Positions 52,278 to 63,689 are shown, numbered from the stretch's first letter. The stretch: DNA of 64,000 bases from Molanna angustata (GCA_963576475.1 OY754968.1:15837116-15901115); one strand, 5' to 3'. A program made the numbers and translations. The notes: generated by a model not told the origin, from the letters alone.

Positions 52278-53100
52278 TAAGGTACTTATCGTGATTTTGC
52301 TATAGTTATTTTCATGGTAAATGTTGATAGGTATAATCCAACCAATATTAATCCGAAATAATAATAGGTATGTAGAAATTAATAACTCTTCTCGTATTCG
52401 CCGTTCAACACACAAAATACATAAGGATTATGTATGATTCTTCTATGTACATCGTTCATGAAACATCAATCAATCAATGTACGAAGAATAATAATTTATA
52501 GCCCAAAAGTGAGGGCACATAATTTATATACGAATTTACTAATTTTGAAGTGAATTACAAATCGATATCTGGGATAAAACGATGAGATTGTTCAAATGGT
52601 TGGCTTGTATATGTAAACTATAAATAAAGCAGAAGACAGCTAGTTTCTATCTCAATCCCAAAGAAAATAGATAAAATCTGTACATCGTGACACATACCCA
52701 ATACAAAGAACAAACCTTGCAAAAACTATTGAACTTTTCTCGTTGGAATGTAGGTAGGTACTAGATAAATGCATCAGAAAACAACAATGGACAAATTTCA
52801 TTGCTATAAAATGAACTAGGTATTTACGATTTATTTCAACACTTTCACAGCATTGCTTTGTTAATTCCATATACCTAAGTCAAATTCCAAATGCACATTC
52901 CATAAAATAAAACTAAATATACATAACAATGATTAAAAGATTATCTTTCTCATTTCGATCAAAGATAATCAAAAAGAAAGAAAATCATTTATATTGACAC
53001 TAATTCTAGGTATACTTATAAACGGGTATACTCACATATTTACATTCTTGATACTCATTAATAATACATTCTTATGCAGTGAAGAAAAACAATTTACAAC
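52278..53100. other. AT-rich stretch without a recognised gene
   Basis: The frames at 52215-52415 and 52652-52870 (-) are not supported. Nothing else was seen. Confidence 0.5.
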
Positions 53101-53575
53101 TTAATTTTTTTGTTTAAGAAAATCAGAAATAATATTAATTATATTAATTTTTGGATGAAACAAAAGTGTTTCTATATTAGTAGGTAATGGCACATGACAT
53201 TTTTTGGAAAGGTTTTCAAGAAAATCCTCTGACCATTAATTAATGGACAGTTGAAGAAAATATGATTTAAATCACCAATATCAAGACCACATTCACATAT
53301 AGGAGAACTGTTACAAAGTATTTTAAATAAATGAGATTCAGTACAACAATGGTTACTTCTTAAACGGCAAATTGTTACGATTGATGATCAACTTAGTCGA
53401 AGCTTCCAGTACCATGGTTTGATTGGTATATCAGGCTGTAATCTTTGGTTAATCTTTGGCTGTAACCTTTAATCTTTGGTTCTCTTTATTATGATTGGTT
53501 CAGGAACCTTATTTTTAACTGAGTCACGAAGGTTGATATAATATTTACAATAAATGTATTCCAAATTAATGTAAT
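53101..53575 (-). pseudogene. I/Jockey-type LINE ORF2 C-terminus
   Basis: The minus strand reads PDIPIKPWYWKLRLS, a stop, SSIVTICRLRSNHCCTESHL and FKILCNSSPICECGLDIGDL, then NHIFFNCPLINGQ. The C-x-C...H...C cluster (CECGLDIGDLNHIFFNC) after a RLRSNH block is the zinc-knuckle-like tail of I, R1 and Jockey elements. A frameshift near 53187 precedes the end at 53101, and a short triplication of AAAGATTAA interrupts the upstream part. The copy is a dead 5'-truncated fragment. Confidence 0.85.
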
Positions 53576-54425
53576 TAGCAAATTTGAAATGTATCAAAAC
53601 CCATTAATGGTTTTTAAAATCAAAACAAAGTGAGTATTCAAAATCCATATATGTACCGAAAATAATTACATTCCATTACAAAAGATTCAAATGAAATAAT
53701 TTTAGAGTAATTTTTTTTATTTCTACGTAATATAATATTTTCTTGGTTTAATTATTTACTGATAAAGTACACGAGTCGTAGGGACGTTATTTTAATTTAA
53801 GACTAACCTTCACGACATAAATGTATATGAAAAAATGTTACAAAGAAAAATAAATTATGACAGAATTGAATGAGGGACAAGGTTTTATTATGAAATAAAA
53901 TATAAAATACCTACGTCTTTTCTTAGAATATTTATATTGTCGGAATCGGACGATTGTTCTGTAACAAATGTAACGATAAATGTAAATATAACGATTTTCA
54001 TCGAACAAAACTAAAATATTACACTATTTTGCAAACACTTAAATTTGAAAGTATGTAGGTTTTTATTTGATGGGTTTAAGTAACTGTTTTCATGATGTGA
54101 AATATTTTATTTTGGACCGGCGCGCGGTGCCTGGATTATTATTATCAACTTACATACAAACCACACGAATATCGTCGTAAAATAATTTTGTTTTATTAAA
54201 AACCTAACAAATAACGCAATGAAACGAGAGTTTTATTTTCTTTATCTTTGTAAATCGCCAAGGAATGTTTTCTTATTAATAAAATTCATGTAATTGATAG
54301 GTAAAATAATAAAATATTTTATATTTTTATCGTATACTGTTATCAAAAAGTATTCAAAAAATATTACAAAAAAATCAAAATCATCGTTTACATAAACCAA
54401 ATTATTGTTCACTAAATTGAGTGTA
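53576..54425. other. AT-rich stretch without a recognised gene
   Basis: No supported frame was found. A CGGCGCGCGGTGCC patch at 54119 is unexplained. Confidence 0.45.
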
Positions 54426-54431
54426 CCTAAT

Positions 54432-54965
54432 GTATGTGGCGGACGTCTCCGCACATCACTACACCTCCCTCCAGGAATCGATGACGCGCTTCGCGATATT
54501 TAAACGCGTGCACGCCGTAGCTCGGCGTCTCTCCTTCGATACCTGTTACGCTGCGCGTTAGTCAGCTCGTCGATAGTTGATTTCATCCTCGAATATTTTT
54601 GTAAAATATAGTTTTACATAAGCGTATTAATAATCTAGTAATTAGTATTATATTTTAATGTTGTGTCTTCACTTAAATAAACCATGTAAGTAATTGATCT
54701 TTTATTGTTTACTACACCTGGAGTTAGTTTAGATATTGTGTGCAAACCTTCAGTTTCACATAATAAGAGGAACAGGTTTGGCCATGCAGGACATCTGTGC
54801 TCACGATATATTCTCCCGATCGGCCGGTTCGATTCCCGTCGATCGAGAGGTTTTCATCTAGGTCCAAACTCCATATAATTATATCTACCTAATTAGAATA
54901 TGGGTGTAACAGGCCAGCTTGCAAACCCCCCAATTGGTGACCCCGCTTTTAACATTTTTTTTTAA
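54432..54965 (+). repeat. LTR-like segment with possible leader
   Basis: A block from TGTATGTGGCGGACGTCTCC to TTTACTACA (about 54432-54713) has TG...CA ends, a G+C-rich 5' half, an AATAAA near 54678 and an AT-rich 3' half, as LTRs do. Downstream come GGCCGGTTCGATTCCCG (a tRNA box B-like word) and, at 54941, AATTGGTGACCCCG, which resembles a retrotransposon primer-binding region. No second LTR, target duplication or coding frame is visible. Confidence 0.4.
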
Positions 54966-55181
54966 TAAATGTGCCAAAAATATGCAAAAAAAAATATATT
55001 AAAATCATTTAAATCGTCATGTACATTCACTATATAAATACATTTTTCTATGACATTGTCCCAGCGACCAGCGATAACTAACAAATTCCAAATCAAAATT
55101 CCACTGAATACTTCTATGTATTGAGATCATCTTCCAACTGTCGAATAGTTCAAGAAGATTTATTTCTCTTAACATACTAAA

Positions 55182-55505
55182 GAAATGAGTTCAAATTAAT
55201 CTAATCGTATAGGTTTAGCTGAAGTATTTGTGTATGTATGTATATTTCTTTGAGATCATATTGTATCAATAATTTTGTATTACGATCAAAAGAAAATAAG
55301 CTTAAGCAGAAATCCTAGAACATACATACATAATGTGATGATAAGAATCACATTTTTTTCAAATATCTCCAGTTTATGAAAAAATGAGTCCGAATTAATC
55401 AAATCGTATAGGTTTAGCTGAAGTATGTATGTATGTATATTTCTTTGTGATCATACTGTATTAATAATTTTGTAATACGATCAAAAGAAAAGAAGCCCTC
55501 GCAGA
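55182..55505. repeat. Tandem duplication of about 198 bp
   Basis: ATTAATCTAATCGTATAGG and GTTTAGCTGAAGTA, with ATTACGATCAAAAGAAAA, occur at 55182-55312 and 55381-55500. The linking block ATGTGATGATAAGAATCACA (55332) reappears at 58038 beyond the transposon, so the transposon sits inside the second unit. Confidence 0.85.
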
Positions 55506-55617
55506 ATTTTTAGAATGTACAAGGTAGGCCAAAAGAAGTCATCCGATGTTGTTTGGCTCTCATTTTTTTCCTAAATGAAAAACATTGATTTTGTTTTTTG
55601 ATTATGTTAATTTGAAC

Positions 55618-57927
55618 CTACAGTTCTAATTCGTCCGATTGCGGCAGAAAAAACTCGGTTAACATGGCCCTATAGCGCGCACCGTCCACTGATGTCATTT
55701 GACCAGCGGCGTTCTCGAAAAAAAATGGCCCGATGACTCCTTCAGCGTGAACAGCGCACCATGCAGTCACTTTGAGCAGATGTAATGGCTTCTCATGCAT
55801 CACTCGTGAATTTTCGGTGCCCCAGAAGCGATAGTTTTGCTTGTTCACATACAATACAATACAATCAGTGGCGCTTCAACCCATCGTGGGTCCTGGCCTC
55901 CTCCAGAAGCTCCCTCCACCCCTCCCTGACCATCGCTTCCAGCCGCCAATTTACTGCAATGCCCATCGTCCGCAAGTCCCTCTCTGCTCCATCTAACCAT
56001 CTCAGTTTTGGCCTACCAACGCTTCTTCTGCCCATTGGTCTTGTAGCGAATATCCTTTTTAGTGGACAGGTTTCGTCCATTCTCGCTACGTGACCCAGCC
56101 ATCGGAGCCGGCATATTTTGATGTACCTACCGGGTGACGTGTACATCAGAGTACAACTGGTACAGTTCGTGGTTGTACCTGATACGCCAGGCTCCATTTT
56201 TGCATACGGGGCCATAAATGCGTCTGAATATTTTTCTTTCAAAGGTGTTTAACCTTGTTTCATCGGTCTTTGTTAGGGTCCACGTTTCAGCAGCATATGT
56301 TAAGACTGGTCGAATGAGAGTCTTGTACAGTTGGACTTTTGTTCTCTTTGATACTATACCAGACTTTAATTGTTTTTGCAACTCAAACAACATTTGTTTG
56401 CTGCTGTTACTCTTCTTTTTATTTCATCCCCAACTTCATTGTTGTTGGTTACGAGTGAGCCAAGATAGGTAAACCTGTCCACCGCTTCGAAACTATAGTT
56501 TTCAAAATCAAAGGGCACCAGAGGTGGGCTCGTAATCAATGGGTTGGACAGTAAATATTTTGTCTTTTGTTCGTTAATAATCAGTCCAACCTCCCTTGCA
56601 GCTCTTTCAAGGCCAATGAAACCCTCTCGCAGTGCTCTCTCATTTCTTGCCATAATATCTATGTCGTCAGCATAGGCCAAGATTTGTACGGATTTGTGAA
56701 AAATTATTCCATTAATGTCAATTTTTGAATCACGCACTGCCTTTTCGAGAGCAATATTGAAGAGAATGCAGGCGAGTGCATCGCCCTGACGTAAGCCATT
56801 CAATGTTTTGAGCGATTCCGAAAGGTCTGACTGTATTCTTATTTAACATTCCACTCTCGACATCGAGAGCTCAGTCATTCGAATGAGTTTTTCTGGTATA
56901 CTGAACTCTCTCATTGCCAGGTACCTACAGTTTCCTTCTATTTATGCTATCATACGCTGCTTTAAAGTCAATAAATAGATGGTGGGTTTCGATGTTATAT
57001 TCTCGGGTCTTCTCTAACACCTGAAGTATGGTAAATATCTGGTCCGTACATGATCTGCCCGATCTGAATCCAGTTTGATACTGGCCAACAATTCTTTCCG
57101 CGTGCGGCGAGAGACGCTGGCATATGTAGTACTATCGAGAATATTTTATATGCAACGTTTAGCAATGTGATTCCCCTGTAATTTGAGCATGTTAGTTGAT
57201 CGCCTTTCTTATGAATGGGGCATATAATTCCTTTATTCCATTCAGTTGGTAGAGTCTCATCCATCCATATCTGTGTCATAATCTTGCGGATCATATTTAT
57301 CAGACCTTCTCCACCGTTCTTATATTGCTCCGCCGATATATACCGTCTAATCTAGGTGCCTTGTAGTTTTTGAGGTTACGAATGGCACTTCGAACTTCGC
57401 TGAGAGAGGGTTGTCTAGCATTCACATACCCGCTGAGGAGGAAATGAGCCTCACCGCTCATTATGATTTTGGTCAAAAAATCGTCAGCTTCGTCCTCGAG
57501 AATGAGGATGGCTTGGGCGTAGGTTACACGCGTTTGGCGGTGACATGCAGCAGCTGATGCACGGACTGGACTTTGTACGGGAACATGCGCAGGTCTTTGA
57601 CCAAAATTCGCCTTAGGGACGACCGGCTGATGGCTAATTGCGAGGCACGGCGTCTGGTCGATGTTTACGGTGACAGCTCAATATCCTCGGCAACAGCGGC
57701 GATATTCTCGGCAGAAGGGGCGCTCCGGGGCCGGCCACTCCTGGCAACGTCTCGTGTGGTCCCATACTCTTAAAGTTGGTGGCCGAACGGCGCAGTGTTT
57801 GCGCAGTCGGTGTCGGACGGCCGGGGAATCGGCGAAGGAATTCGCGCTGCGCCAACACCACAGACGAATTGTTACGCAAAAAAATAGACACGATTATTCC
57901 GCGTTCTTCGGGAGTGTACCACTCCAT
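55618..57927 (-). pseudogene. Transposase (IS630/Tc1/mariner superfamily), split and dead
   Basis: The N-terminus starts at 57927: MEWYTPEERGIIVSIFLRNN and AQREFLRRFPGRPTPTAQT form the helix-turn-helix region. A frameshift after SMG and later stops interrupt the middle (GRPRSAPSAENIAAVAEDIE, ISRSSLRRILVKDL). The catalytic domain begins MSGEAHFLLSGYVN, where related transposases have Asp in place of this Gly, so the first catalytic residue is lost. A LINE cuts the frame at GYVN. It resumes at 55854 with NKQNYRFWGTENSRVMHEKP and GVIGPFFFENAAG, ending at 55618 before the second catalytic Asp. The rest of the domain is deleted. Confidence 0.88.
55850..57419 (-). mobile_element. 5'-truncated LINE nested in the transposase
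   Basis: TTCACATAC flanks the insert (55841-55849 and 57420-57428), a 9-bp target duplication, and a TATTG-type tail lies at the left end. In order on the minus strand it shows PSLSEVRSAIRNLKNYKAPR, WNKGIICPIHKKGDQLTCSN and YRGITLLN (fingers), GLRQGDALACILFN, the catalytic box LAYADDIDIMARN, FTYLGSLVTN, LYKTLIRPVLTYAAETWTLT, IFRRIYGPVC, LRWLGHVARM and the end EEARTHDGLKRH. At least three frameshifts and stops separate these blocks. The N-terminal part of ORF2 is missing. Confidence 0.93.
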
Positions 57928-58099
57928 GGCTTATTCACTTGTATTCTACACCTGTCTAGTCCACAAATGTCAAAACAGATTTGACATTGGCGGCCATTTG
58001 CAAAAATAAGAGAATCTTCCAATAGGGTGATCTCTTTTGTATAATGTGATGGTAAGAATCACATTTTTTTAAAAATATTTTCTGTTTATGTTTTATAGA

Positions 58100-59295
58100 A
58101 ATACTGACCTGGAAAAGCCGGGTATTAGAGCTAAAAGAAAATAGCACAGCCTTAACCTGCAAACTGACAGCGACATTTACATTTTAGTTCTTCCAATTGA
58201 GAAAATGCGAATAAATCAATGACAATTTAAAATTTCAGCAAACTTCCTTTTGCTTTTGTATCGGTTTGTTGCGTATACATAAGTTTTTTGTCGTAGATAT
58301 TTTTTCTCGAGGACACCTGAAACACCTTCTGTACCTTCCTTTTTAGAGAGTACCTATTCAGTTTTTTTCCCAACAATCAAAGCTTAATAAATGTAAATAA
58401 ATGTTTTTTTATACATAATTTATTAAGGAAAATAAATTTATTGGTACCTACTTACATCTACGTAAGAAGAGAATACCAACCGTCTCTCTTTCATTTTGTT
58501 AAAAAGGAAGTTTTGCTACGGCACTTATAACCCTTCCACATTTTAAATTAAAATTGATTACATCCTTTAACGCATTCAAATACTGAAAAAATACTACACG
58601 AAGATTTCACGGATATAAACTATCTCGGCACAAAAGTGAATTTACATAGAAAGTCAAAAAATCTAACTTTCATAGAACTAGTAGAGGACACATTTAACTA
58701 ACAAAAATCCTAAATGAGTGGTCAAATTTCAGACAGAACTGAGAAGAGGAAGATAATATCTTCTTGTACTTTTTTTGTGTGAGAAACAAAGAAATTCCCC
58801 TTAGTGAATTGAGGACATTAAAATACGATAGCTAAGCATAACATACATACGAGTACATTAACCTCAAACCTTTTAAGCACATCGTCCTAAAACGCCAAAG
58901 ATATCAAATATTACGGAAGCAATAGGTACAACTGATTGTTCTTCAGAACGGCAATATTAATTACATGATCAATTATTGTCATTTTGCATTATTAAGGAAA
59001 AATTATACCTATTACATAACTATTTTTAATGCGAGAATAAAAAAGTTCCGTAGATATTCAACACATTGTTGAACCTTAGAATTCATGGACCTCCCTATTA
59101 AACCATCTATATCTCGAGGTGCAGATATTATAACAAAATAACACAAAGCTGATCATTCTAAGCCGGTGCCTCCCAGTAATAGTCTTTCCAATATTTTCTA
59201 TTATCATTGTTTTCGAGTGTCCCATAATAGCGGGGTAATTGAAAATATAACAGTCAAAATAACAATAGGTACATCTCACATAATATTTCAGGAAT
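58100..59295. other. AT-rich stretch without a recognised gene
   Basis: The frame 59076-59279 (-) is not supported by any motif. Nothing else was recognised. Confidence 0.5.
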
Positions 59296-59299
59296 GAGG

Positions 59300-59445
59300 T
59301 TCACCACCCATTTTCAATGTAGGACCTTTTTAGGTATGAAGAGGCTGGTGTGTGTGGGGATACACGCATATGTTATGTTTCCTTTTATTAAATAATGCAC
59401 ATCCGCAAACCTGTCGCTGGTTGTGGGATTTGTCGTGACGGTATT
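59300..59445 (+). repeat. Dispersed repeat P, copy 2
   Basis: Partner of 32355-32475: GTGTGTGGGGATACACGCAT, TTCCTTTTATTAAATAATGC and AACCTGTCGCTGG. Confidence 0.55.
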
Positions 59446-59659
59446 ATGTACGTAAATATATGTAATTGATGAATTGGATGAGTTAAACCAAATAATATAT
59501 TATTATTCAAATAATAGAAAACCGAATACCTTTTAAGAGGCTATATAGTGAGCTATATCAGAGGCGGCTCGTGATTAAAATTATAGGCGGTGCATATTTA
59601 CATAAACATAATAATACGTACCTACATTCATCTATATAAATTTATTTAAAATTATTTCT
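59446..59659. other. Stretch with a possible hAT-like end
   Basis: CAGAGGCGGCTCGTGATTAA at 59570 resembles the terminal repeats of hAT elements, but no matching opposite end was found. Confidence 0.25.
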
Positions 59660-59770
59660 TACGCAATTCTTGCTTCTGTGGGTTGGAAACACTGTTAAGT
59701 TGGAAGAATTGCCAAATGCCACATAATTCGCGAATTGTACAGGATGCAAGTAAGTATTTATTATTTTTTG
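59660..59770 (+). repeat. LINE/SINE B tail fragment
   Basis: GGTTGGAAACACTG, GTTGGAAGAATTGCCAAATG and GTACAGGATGCAAGTAAGT are the tail motif of 26436-26635 in sense orientation. A second fragment (TGGAATGAATTGCCTAATGG) lies at 60135-60210. Confidence 0.6.
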
Positions 59771-59925
59771 ACAAATTGATTTGATTACCAGCAGGAAAAA
59801 ATCCAATCTATGCGTATATAATACTTATATGATATAAAATATTCTATTGTATTTATTATTTTTTTCTTTCGGTCAATTCAAATGTATTTATTCAAATATT
59901 AATTTAACACATACCCAATAACAAA

Positions 59926-60118
59926 TTTTATTTTATTTTATTTTATTTATGTAACATTGCTTCTCGGGCAACTAACAGGTACTATGTCAAATTTTAATTT
60001 AACACGCACCCAATTACAAGTTGCCGCATTATGGATACTAACGATATTTATCGCCTCATAGAACTTGACAGAAAACACAATTAAAACTATATCTCCTCCG
60101 GAAATCTAACCCGATCCT
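59926..60118 (-). mobile_element. SINE family A, head-truncated copy
   Basis: Tail and body of the 52045-52277 element in reverse (GCTTCTCGGGCAACTAACAG, GCACCCAATTACAAGTTGCC, GAAAACACAATTAAAACTA). It stops within a mutated box B (GGAAATCTAACCCGATCC). A further tail scrap precedes it at 59895-59925. Confidence 0.85.
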
Positions 60119-60214
60119 TTATATAGCTCAATAAGTTGATTGGAATGAATTGCCTAATGGCAATGAGTCAGTGTGTAGTAAATTTACATATATTATGTAC
60201 AAAGGGATAAACAA

Positions 60215-60733
60215 CACAAGCGAGAAATTCAAAATTTTTGTATTACAAATAAATTACTACAGTAAGATTTAATCACTCAATTTTAATTAAGATTTTCATA
60301 TCGTTTGGCCAAATACATCACAATAAAAAATAAATAAAAACATTTGTTATTTGTATAAAACATGGATATTTCTTATAAATTAAAGTTATATTATGTAAAT
60401 GCAAATTAAAAAAAAAAACTTTCGACACATTCATTTGAATAAACACTTCGATTACACGATTGTTTTCAATATTGATTTGTTTTTGGATATCGTTGATAAA
60501 GCATTGAGTCAGTCTTCTGTTATAATAAGAATATACCTAATTATGAATTATCCTCAAAAATATTGGAAAAAATGCGTAGAAAATCACCGATGGCACTCCT
60601 CAGTTGTCATTGAGATTGTACAAATAATTTTAAGATATTTTACTATAAGACTGAATCGTAGGTATATCAATTAGTTGTTAAAATGTTATCACTCCAACAC
60701 CCCGAGAATATAGAACACGCAATTCAGTCGATA
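60215..60733. other. AT-rich stretch without a recognised gene
   Basis: The 91-codon plus-strand frame at 60399-60674 is AT-driven and has no family feature. Confidence 0.45.
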
Positions 60734-60931
60734 TTATTTTATATCCTTATTATGGACAGAATATGTAGGTATGTCTTCAATACGCATGTCCGGGCAATGC
60801 ACGAAAGCGGAATGGTTCCATCCCCTTCTAACGCATATGTAGAACAATGAGGCGTTATCCTTCTCGCTCACACCGACGATTTTGAACAAAATATAGAATT
60901 TGTATGAAATCTCAAATATATTTACGGGCAT
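60734..60931 (-). CDS. Unrecognised 65-residue ORF beside a CGCGCATGCGCG site
   Basis: The frame starts MPVNIFEISYKFYILFKIVG and continues through NASLFYICVRRGWNHSAFVH to CPDMRIEDIPTYSVHNKDIK. It is clearly less AT-biased than neighbouring frames, and its ATG lies 26 bp from a perfect CGCGCATGCGCG palindrome. A possible donor, GTGTGAGC, follows codon 20 (KIVG), so it could be a short first coding exon. No partner exon was found. It may equally be part of an unknown repeat. Confidence 0.3.
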   Translation of the reverse strand: MPVNIFEISYKFYILFKIVGVSEKDNASLFYICVRRGWNHSAFVHCPDMRIEDIPTYSVHNKDIK

Positions 60932-60956
60932 TTTTGATAGTGCACATAATCCTTAA

Positions 60957-60968
60957 CGCGCATGCGCG
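60957..60968. promoter_or_regulatory. CGCGCATGCGCG palindrome (NRF-1/Ewg-like site)
   Basis: This perfect 12-bp palindrome fits the YGCGCAYGCGCR consensus bound by NRF-1 (Ewg in flies), usually found in promoters. It is striking in such AT-rich DNA. Its function is inferred only. Confidence 0.4.
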
Positions 60969-61159
60969 AATATTTTTCGTACGTTCAGTATACTACACGA
61001 CTACACCGCGCATTCAACATGTAGGTACCTACAGGAAATTTACTACATACATATTATAATTTAAATGTATGTTTGGATCAATTTCTAGGGATGTTTCTTT
61101 TTTATTTTAGTTAGCAGTGCAGTGCACTTATGCACAAACTAAGAGACCGCCTGTGAGCT

Positions 61160-61850
61160 ATACTTCTTCTTCTTCTTCTTCAGCTAGGACTATGTCCTGT
61201 AGTTCTCGGCACCTGTTCCTGGGAGGAGGACGTCCAGCTGTCCCTCCATCGTTTGGGTGGTCTTCCTGGAGGTCTGCTACCTGTAGGATGTTCATCAGCT
61301 GATATCCTCACTACTCGGTCTGAGCTTGCTCTCCCCACGTGGTCTCTCCAGAAACGTCTTCTTGTTCTACCCCATCGTACCACGTCCTCAACATCACAAA
61401 TTTTCCTTATTTCGGAGCTCCTCATTTGATCACGGAGGTTTACTCCTGCGATGGGCCGTAGAGTCTTCATCTCCGTGGTTCTAAGGAGACTTTTTGTACG
61501 GGTGGTGTCAGCTCTTGTCTCTATGGCGTATACATGTCATGATTGGTCTTATGCAAGTCTTGTAGATCCTGACTTTACTCTCCCTCAGCATATCCCTATT
61601 TCTCCACACAGCAATTCTCAGGCATCCAGCCACTACAGCAGCCTTGGTTGCTTGTTCATGTACTTCGTTATAGAGATCATTGCTGCTGGATATTTCTATG
61701 CCCAAGTACTTAAATCTCATAACTTGTTCTATAGTTTTATTGTCTATAGCAAGTTTACAACGTACTGGATATCTTGAGGTTACCATGCTTTTTGTTTTCT
61801 CTATATATAATATATATATTATAGTATATTTTAAAAGTCTTTTCTGCAGT
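61160..61850 (-). pseudogene. LINE reverse transcriptase C-terminal third
   Basis: On the minus strand: KTKSMVTSRYPVRCKLAIDN, VMRFKYLGIEISSSNDLYNE, VRIYKTCIRPIMT, then a frameshift near 61535, ETRADTTRTKSLLR, MKTLRPIAGVNLRDQ, RRFWRDHVGRASSDRVVRIS and GSRPPGRPPKRWRDSW. This is the thumb and tail of a non-LTR polymerase with the RW..H..R and GRP.KRW boxes. The 5' break is near 61850. The 3' end has a GAA-type repeat. One frameshift is the only defect seen. Confidence 0.9.
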
Positions 61851-61889
61851 ATCTTCAAAAGATACGTCTTTGAAAACTCACTCTTCAAA

Positions 61890-62878
61890 AATATTGTATA
61901 TCACAGATTAGGTGATACTTACCTATACAATATTTTTTCGTGTTTCATACATTGTAAGGTAATTAATTTAGTGTGCATATTTGTGTAAATCCGTATTTCT
62001 ACGGTATAAAAGTGCTTTAATAAATGTTCCAAGACTAAATCAAAACTACAACACATACCTACAGTACATATACATACTTCCATATTATGTGAAGTATTTA
62101 TTTAAAACGAAGAGGTATTTTTATATCTATTTCAGCAGGATTTGCAGGTACGTTGGTTTAGAATCTATGTAAGTTCAACGAATTCGTTTTTTTAGGACAA
62201 TAAATACTGATACCTAATTGGAATGACTCATTATTGACGCAGGAGTCAACTATCGTGATTCAGTTAGTTCGAATCTAAATAGGAAGGTTTCAACCTTGAT
62301 TCCAGGTTCAAACATATATATGTAGGTATTATTTAATATTGTTAGGATAATTTATTCGAAATGACCTCATCAATTCATGCACTGATGTAATCATGTGCAA
62401 TATTTTACTATTAAATAACTCAAAATATGTTCAAAATATTCATATGGTCATACTTTGAGTTCTATTTTCAATGTAATGATAAATATTTTTTTTATCAAAG
62501 CAGAGTATCTAACGAAGCTTAAAAAATACAAATTGATATAAAAAAAAACTGATAAAATTAATCCAAACAGAGCATGCTGAGATTTATGACACAAGAATTT
62601 TATTATTTTAGAAAGGATGTTAAAAAAATATAAATTCTGAAAATGTAAACAAAATAATTTCTTGGTAGGTAGTTACTTCTACTCTATACAAAAAATAAAA
62701 TGAGGCTGAGTTATCATTATCATTTTATATTCTAGTCACGTCGTCATAATATTTTTTGATATTCTCCAAATATTTTTAATTCAACGCCATATTTTACTGA
62801 ACAGCACTAATTTGTAACTAAGTAGGTATGGCAAATTAAATATGAAGAAAATACAGACTTCCTGATGTTTGATTATAA
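61890..62878. other. AT-rich stretch with a SINE-head relic
   Basis: CGTGATTCAGTTAGTTCGAA near 62255 and TTCCAGGTTCAAACA near 62300 are like boxes A and B of a decayed tRNA head. No gene was recognised. Confidence 0.35.
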
Positions 62879-63643
62879 CTAGTTGCATGTAACACATGAG
62901 ATCCAACTGTCGAAAGCGATAGTATGTATAGTTGAAGAATAAGCACCAAACTATAAACCCATAAATCCAAATTATTGAATATTTTAAGATATTTTGTTTT
63001 CTATACAACATAATATGTAGGTATGTACGTCAAGATAGGATAGTATGGAGGTCAGTTTTTTTTTCCTACCCAGAATATGAAAATGAAAACAGCATGATAG
63101 TTTGTATGTACGTTTGGAAATTAAGTATCAAACTATTGAGTCTTCTTAGATATTGTGTGTAGGCGACTGCCATACAAATTTTATAAAGCAATGTCGTCAC
63201 TAAATTCAATTTTTATAAAAATTGTAAAGAAAAATTGAGATGTACTATTACAATTTTCATATTTTTTATAGATAATTAAATTATAGAGATAGGGTGATTC
63301 GGCTTTTTTCGATATTATTAAAAACTTTGGAATATAAGCAGTTGAACACATAAATTTATCATAAAAAAATATTTTTCTTAATAAAAAATATTTGAAAAAC
63401 TCTGGAATTTTTTTGAAAAATTAAATTTGAGATTTTGTATCTGTCTATGTTCATACCAACTTTCAGCGTTTTAGCTTTAATGGTTTCTGAGATATATGGA
63501 AAAATAAAGTAGAAATTCAAAAGTTGATAACCCCTGACAAAATTCACAATTCAGAGTATTAAAATTTTGTAGGCCTATAACTATTTATATATTCTGAAAT
63601 TTTGGGCTCTGTAAATTGAGCGGATCAAGAGTTAGATCAAGGC

Positions 63644-63645
<2 letters not shown>
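62879..63645 (-). repeat. Helitron-like dispersed repeat, copy 4
   Basis: This is the reverse complement of the family, with the CTAG terminus at 62879-62882, the hairpin CATGT-AAC-ACATG, AGTATGGAGGTCAG near 63043 and GCTCTGTAAATTGAGCGGAT near 63605. It runs into a CA tract where copy 1 has GTGTGTGTGTATGTG. Confidence 0.82.

Positions 63646-63689
<44 letters not shown>

Larger units (their letters stand above)
55516..58034 (-). mobile_element. Defective Tc1/mariner-superfamily transposon with nested LINE
   Basis: The element lies at a TA within a duplicated host sequence. The left end is TACAAGGTAGGCCAAAAGAAG and the right end is CACCCTATTGGAAG read inward on the minus strand. The terminal repeats agree only in part (CAAAAGAAGTCATCC versus CAAAAGAGATCACCC), so one end may be trimmed. 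It carries the transposase remnant 55618-57927 and a LINE at 55850-57419. Confidence 0.75.
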
